Source: Trichostrongylus colubriformis (Eukaryota > Nematoda > Chromadorea > Rhabditida > Trichostrongylidae). Taken from it: a stretch of 64,000 bases of DNA. This document shows positions 60,581-64,000 of the stretch, in pieces. Under the pieces are notes generated by a model. It saw nothing but the letters and a program-made list of their open reading frames with translations, had not been told where the DNA came from and searched no databases. Every line of letters starts with the position of its first letter. The stretch's first letter is position 1. Location: NCBI GenBank assembly GCA_963978905.1, contig OZ022256.1:52314001-52378000 (forward strand), in the 5' to 3' direction. Both the position numbers and the translations under genes were made by a program.

Positions 60581-60784
60581 AGGTGCGTCTATATTTTTGA
60601 TACAGTCCCTATGGGAGCCAAATGTTGAAATCTGCCCAATTTTTCTCCGATATAGATGAAATCTGGTAAACCTAGGTTTTCGAGCATGCTGATCACGACA
60701 GTCACAGCAGAATTGGTCGTGAGTTTCTACAAAACTCAGTTACGCTATTTTTGGGGGTGCGTCTATATTTTCGATACGCACTGT
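60581..60784 (-). repeat. Right IR/DR of the Tc1-type element
   Basis: The inner repeat (GGTGCGTCTATATTTTTGAT, from 60582) and the outer repeat (GGTGCGTCTATATTTTCGAT, near 60756) bracket sequence inversely related to the left end. These would be the paired transposase binding sites. Confidence 0.85.
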
Positions 60785-61865
60785 AGTAACGATTCCTGCT
60801 CAACACCTTAGGGCCACTGGTCCAAAGGAGCGTTCATAGCGATAGAAAGTATTACTGGACTGAATGGGTCTTGGGACCTCTATTTCACAGTTTCAAACCT
60901 AGTTTGCATCCCTTTGGCCAAAGCCACGAAGGATACATGAATAGCGAGAAATGGCTCATTCGCTTCTTATACTAAGAAAATGATTGGAAACCTTCACCGA
61001 GTGAACTGAAAGAAGAAAGGTCTGAGAATTCGAAAAAGTTTTTTGGATTGAAAATTTCCTTAACTTCCTTTATTACTAGCATTACCGTATTGCGCTTTCG
61101 TTTATCTGCTGCGTTTTAATTCTTGGAACACAGCGATTCCACCGTATGTACTGGTTAGTCGGTCTTTCTACTATAAATCCCACCTCATTCATTCTGTTAA
61201 TGCCCATTTCATCATATTTGAAGGGATGCAAAACTCCGAGTCTAAGAGGAGTGAAACTGTAACAGCGAAACTTCTCCACACTCAAAAAAAGGTCATATAA
61301 GGGACAAGCTCCAGCCGTCTCTTCTGAAGCTTTCTGCAGCTTCCCTCTGACGGAATCACGAATCTTTGACGAAATCCAGAAGTTCCTTGAGACATAATAA
61401 TCGAAAAATGTCCTCGCCACAATAGAAAAGAACTATGTTCAAAATCACTCTGAGAGTGTGACTTTCGCGGGTGTAGTGCATGAGGACGGTTGCGACGTCG
61501 CGCGCGCAATCAGCCATACTAAATAGTTCCGTGCTGCGTCGATTGAAAAGGAACCGTTTGTGTCGCGGTCGCGGCGCCCCAGCGGCTCTTTCCGCGTCGC
61601 TTTTCTGTTCAGGGTATGGTGAATTTGTTTGAGAATTAATCTAAAACTAGCGATAGCCTTCGATCCGCTGAAAACTCTGATTCAACCACCCACTTACTCG
61701 GATTGAACGTGTTTCATAAATTTGATCAGAAACTGAAAAATGGTGAAGGAACTTAGAACGCTGTCGAAACCTTCTCGATCATTTCGCTTCTCTCGGTGAG
61801 ATGCCTCCAACGAGGAAAATAGGTAACGGCTGTGCGTAAAGTACATGCCTTCCATGGTGAACCTA

Positions 61866-62371
61866 CAGTAGCGCTCAAAAGTATTCAGCCGAATGGTTGT
61901 TCACTTGGGTTTTTCACTTGTAACTTTTTTTGCGACTGGACCAATCCAAGAGAAATTTTAGTATGTTGTACATGGAGACACTGCATACTGAATATACCAT
62001 TTTGGTGCTCAACGGTGTAAGTTACGTGATTAAATGCAATTTTTTGTTTTTGGAGTGCCATTCCTACACCAACCCGCTGTGCCGCTGTCATCAAAAGTCG
62101 TGGTCTTTCTACAGAATATTGATGTTCTTTGAGGCTTGCTCATTTGATGTTGTAGAGAGAGCCGTTTATCTTGACCAAGAGTTTTTCTTTTTATCGCTGG
62201 TCTGGTAGTAAATTCTTGTAAAAAACCATGAAAAGAGTCAAGCGGCACCCAAGTAGGAGGAAATGTTGACAATAGGTTCAGGCACCACATAGTGAAATTT
62301 TGTCAAATTTGGTCAAGTAGAAAAAAGTTGTGACAAAAAAGTGTTTGGCCGAAGACCTTTGAGCGCTACTG
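61866..62371 (+). mobile_element. Intact copy of the TA-flanked MITE (506 bp)
   Basis: The element begins CAGTAGCGCTCAAAAGT and ends with the inverse, CTTTGAGCGCTACTG. It is flanked by TA on both sides (61864-61865 and 62372-62373), as expected for Tc1/mariner-type integration. Inverted-repeat similarity covers about 30 bp of each end. It encodes no recognisable transposase, so it is probably non-autonomous. It is the reference that defines the insertion point of the LINE at 18.9-23.6 kb. Confidence 0.85.
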
Positions 62372-62689
62372 TATATTAACAAACACGGAATTGAAAAATA
62401 GTTTGGATGGTTCGAACGTGACACCCAAATGTTTTTCATATCCTCAATGGGTGATTGTCGACAATAAAACGTTATGTGGAGCCGATCGTAGTGGATGTCT
62501 AATTCAAACAACATGCGAGCTATTCTACGAACGAGACCACAGCAACAGCAGCGCTTTGCAGACATTTGCCATCACTTTTTCCTCTGATCTTCTAACCCTC
62601 GTTGTAATTCGATCCTTGTCACGAAAATTGACACTTCAGTTCTTCACTTCTATTTCCTATGTTTCTTTGTCTGAAGATAAGCTGTCAGG

Positions 62690-62994
62690 TTCACCTTCAC
62701 CCAACAGGTGTCGCCTTTCCGGTTGTGAACTCTTCGCCAGAGCACGTTCCCCCCATTTTCCCGCGAAGAAACACCTTTCAGGAAAGTATCGTCATTGGAA
62801 CTGACACATTTACCGCAGTGATCGCTTCAATGAACGTGAATCCATTTCACAGTCAGCAACCGGCGACCACATTCGATGCAACGGCGACCATTGGCGATAA
62901 ACTGACCAGCCTTCATAGTGAGATGGCGTCGTTACGATTGGAATGCGATCGATTGATCAATAAACATCTACTTGTAGAGAAAACGCTCAGTGAG
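62690..62994 (+). CDS. Candidate host exon, coiled-coil segment of an unknown protein
   Basis: This is the best candidate for genuine host coding sequence. The frame is open from the acceptor CTGTCAG (ending 62689; a second acceptor CAACAG ends at 62708) to the donor GAG|GTACGA at 62994. The product has a proline/serine-rich part (GVAFPVVNSSPEHVPPIFP, then RRNTFQESIVIGTDTF), MNVNPFHSQQPAT, and a helical heptad-like region (DKLTSLHSEMASLRLECDRL, INKHLLVEKTLSE). The end is in phase 0. A possible following exon begins after TTGCAG at 63897 but reads only seven codons to a stop, so the next exon may lie beyond the window. I do not recognise the protein. Confidence 0.5.
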
Positions 62995-63394
62995 GTACGA
63001 CGGCCTTTTTTTTTCGCGTTATGGTAGCATTTTTCTGTTTCCACATTCTGTAACTTCGAACTTGCTTTGAATCATGTCACAGTGTCACAGTCAACAATTC
63101 AATTTAATTTTTGGATTACAAAATTATGGAATAGGAGCTTTATAAAAGCCTCACTTCACAAATCTTATATTAGCTTGCAAAACAAAAATCAAATTTACAT
63201 AATAAATGAAAATTAAAGTTTTATAATAAAAAATGTTTCAAGAGCTATGTAAGCGCAAAATTACATTTTTTATCATCGTTGTCAATATCCCTATTAAGAG
63301 AATAAGAGAAATGTATTCTGAAGATTATCCTAATGGATCATTTTGCAGAGGGCGGTAAATCCGATTTAAGGCTTTGATAAATGTTTTCCCTGAT

Positions 63395-63825
63395 CCTTTT
63401 TGGGTAGGGATATCTTGACACAGCAAATATCGTCCGTTAGTCGCCTTGAAGTCGGTTTGATCGACGCGCTTCCGCGAAATTTTCAAAAATATGAAAAACG
63501 TCCCAAAATTCGCTTACATTCATTGAACGCTTAGGTTTATTCATGGAGAGCCAGTTGATCTCAAAAAATGTCAAGAAAACCCCGTTTTATAAACTGCTAG
63601 TTAATACTGTTTAACGAAACCTTGTCTGAATCAATAAGATGGTGAAACTGTGAGCGGGATTTCAGACAGCAATCAAAACGAAATTCGAGAATCGAACAGC
63701 CAACCCCGGCTCTGATCCTATATGGGAGGTCCCTTGACACAGCAAATGTGGAAAATTTCTTCGTATTTTTGTACTTTTTCCATTTCAGTACATTCTAATT
63801 GTCCTGACACAACCAAATGCAAGTC
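63395..63825 (+). repeat. Repeated CTTGACACAGCAAAT motif in putative intron
   Basis: TCTTGACACAGCAAATATCG (63413) and CCTTGACACAGCAAATGTGG (63731) are preceded by related GATCCT...TGGGAGG-like bases. A weaker CCTGACACAACCAAAT follows at 63805. Function unknown. Confidence 0.5.
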
Positions 63826-64000
63826 ACTGTACTTCACGAAATTACGGTACCTTTCTTGAAGATTACGGTAGTTTTATGTGTGCTTAATACTTGCAGAAGG
63901 AATTTACGGCCAATATATAACAACACATAAAATCGAATGCGTGATAAATTGCACCTAGAAAATCTAGAAAATTAATGGTAGCTCGTAATTTTGTTCAGGG

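Larger units (their letters stand above)
59220..60784 (-). mobile_element. Tc1-type transposon with IR/DR ends
   Basis: This 1.56-kb element has inverted ends of about 200 bp surrounding a decayed transposase on the minus strand. Each inverted repeat carries the motif TATCAAAA.ATAGACGCACC twice, once at the outer end and once at the inner end. That is the IR/DR arrangement known from elements such as Sleeping Beauty. The right end is followed by TA; the left flank is mutated (AT). The spacer between the direct repeats contains the shared segment AAAACCTAGGTTTACGAG-like sequence. It is inactive. Confidence 0.9.

Overview
The window reads as a non-coding, repeat-rich stretch of a eukaryotic chromosome, most likely from a nematode and possibly a strongylid (hookworm-type) worm. 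This rests on moderately AT-rich sequence, the near absence of long host open reading frames, and transposon classes typical of nematodes: Tc1 and mariner elements, foldback MITEs, tRNA-derived SINEs and a CR1-like LINE. The species is inference. Nothing bacterial is present: no operons, ribosome binding sites or CRISPR.

Almost everything that can be identified is mobile DNA. The largest object is a nearly complete CR1/Jockey-type LINE on the minus strand (about 18.88-23.59 kb). It carries an RNA-binding-type ORF1 and an endonuclease/reverse transcriptase ORF2. ORF2 is disrupted by one frameshift close to its C-terminus. The element sits inside an older TA-flanked MITE and splits it in two; an uninterrupted copy of the same MITE lies at 61.87-62.37 kb. 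The ORF1/ORF2 junction holds a canonical -1 slippery heptamer followed, after 8 nt, by a potential stem.

DNA transposons include two decayed Tc1-type elements with about 200-bp inverted repeats that each contain two direct repeats (42.37-43.94 kb and 59.22-60.78 kb). There is an internally deleted mariner with perfect 30-bp ends (48.81-49.71 kb) and a 547-bp near-perfect palindrome inserted in a SINE (29.42-29.97 kb). A dispersed foldback family has six copies (3.9, 14.2, 17.95, 34.9, 37.0 and 57.1 kb). A TAA-flanked PIF/Harbinger-like MITE has two copies (28.2 and 45.8 kb), and so does a MITE ending in AGGTATTGTTCAGA (38.3 and 45.1 kb). At least two tRNA-derived SINE families are scattered through the window.

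Only one host exon looks convincing: a coiled-coil-encoding segment on the plus strand at about 62.69-62.99 kb, bounded by plausible splice sites and running towards the right edge. The long gaps between repeats appear to be intron or intergenic DNA containing microsatellites, AT-rich arrays and short tandem duplications.
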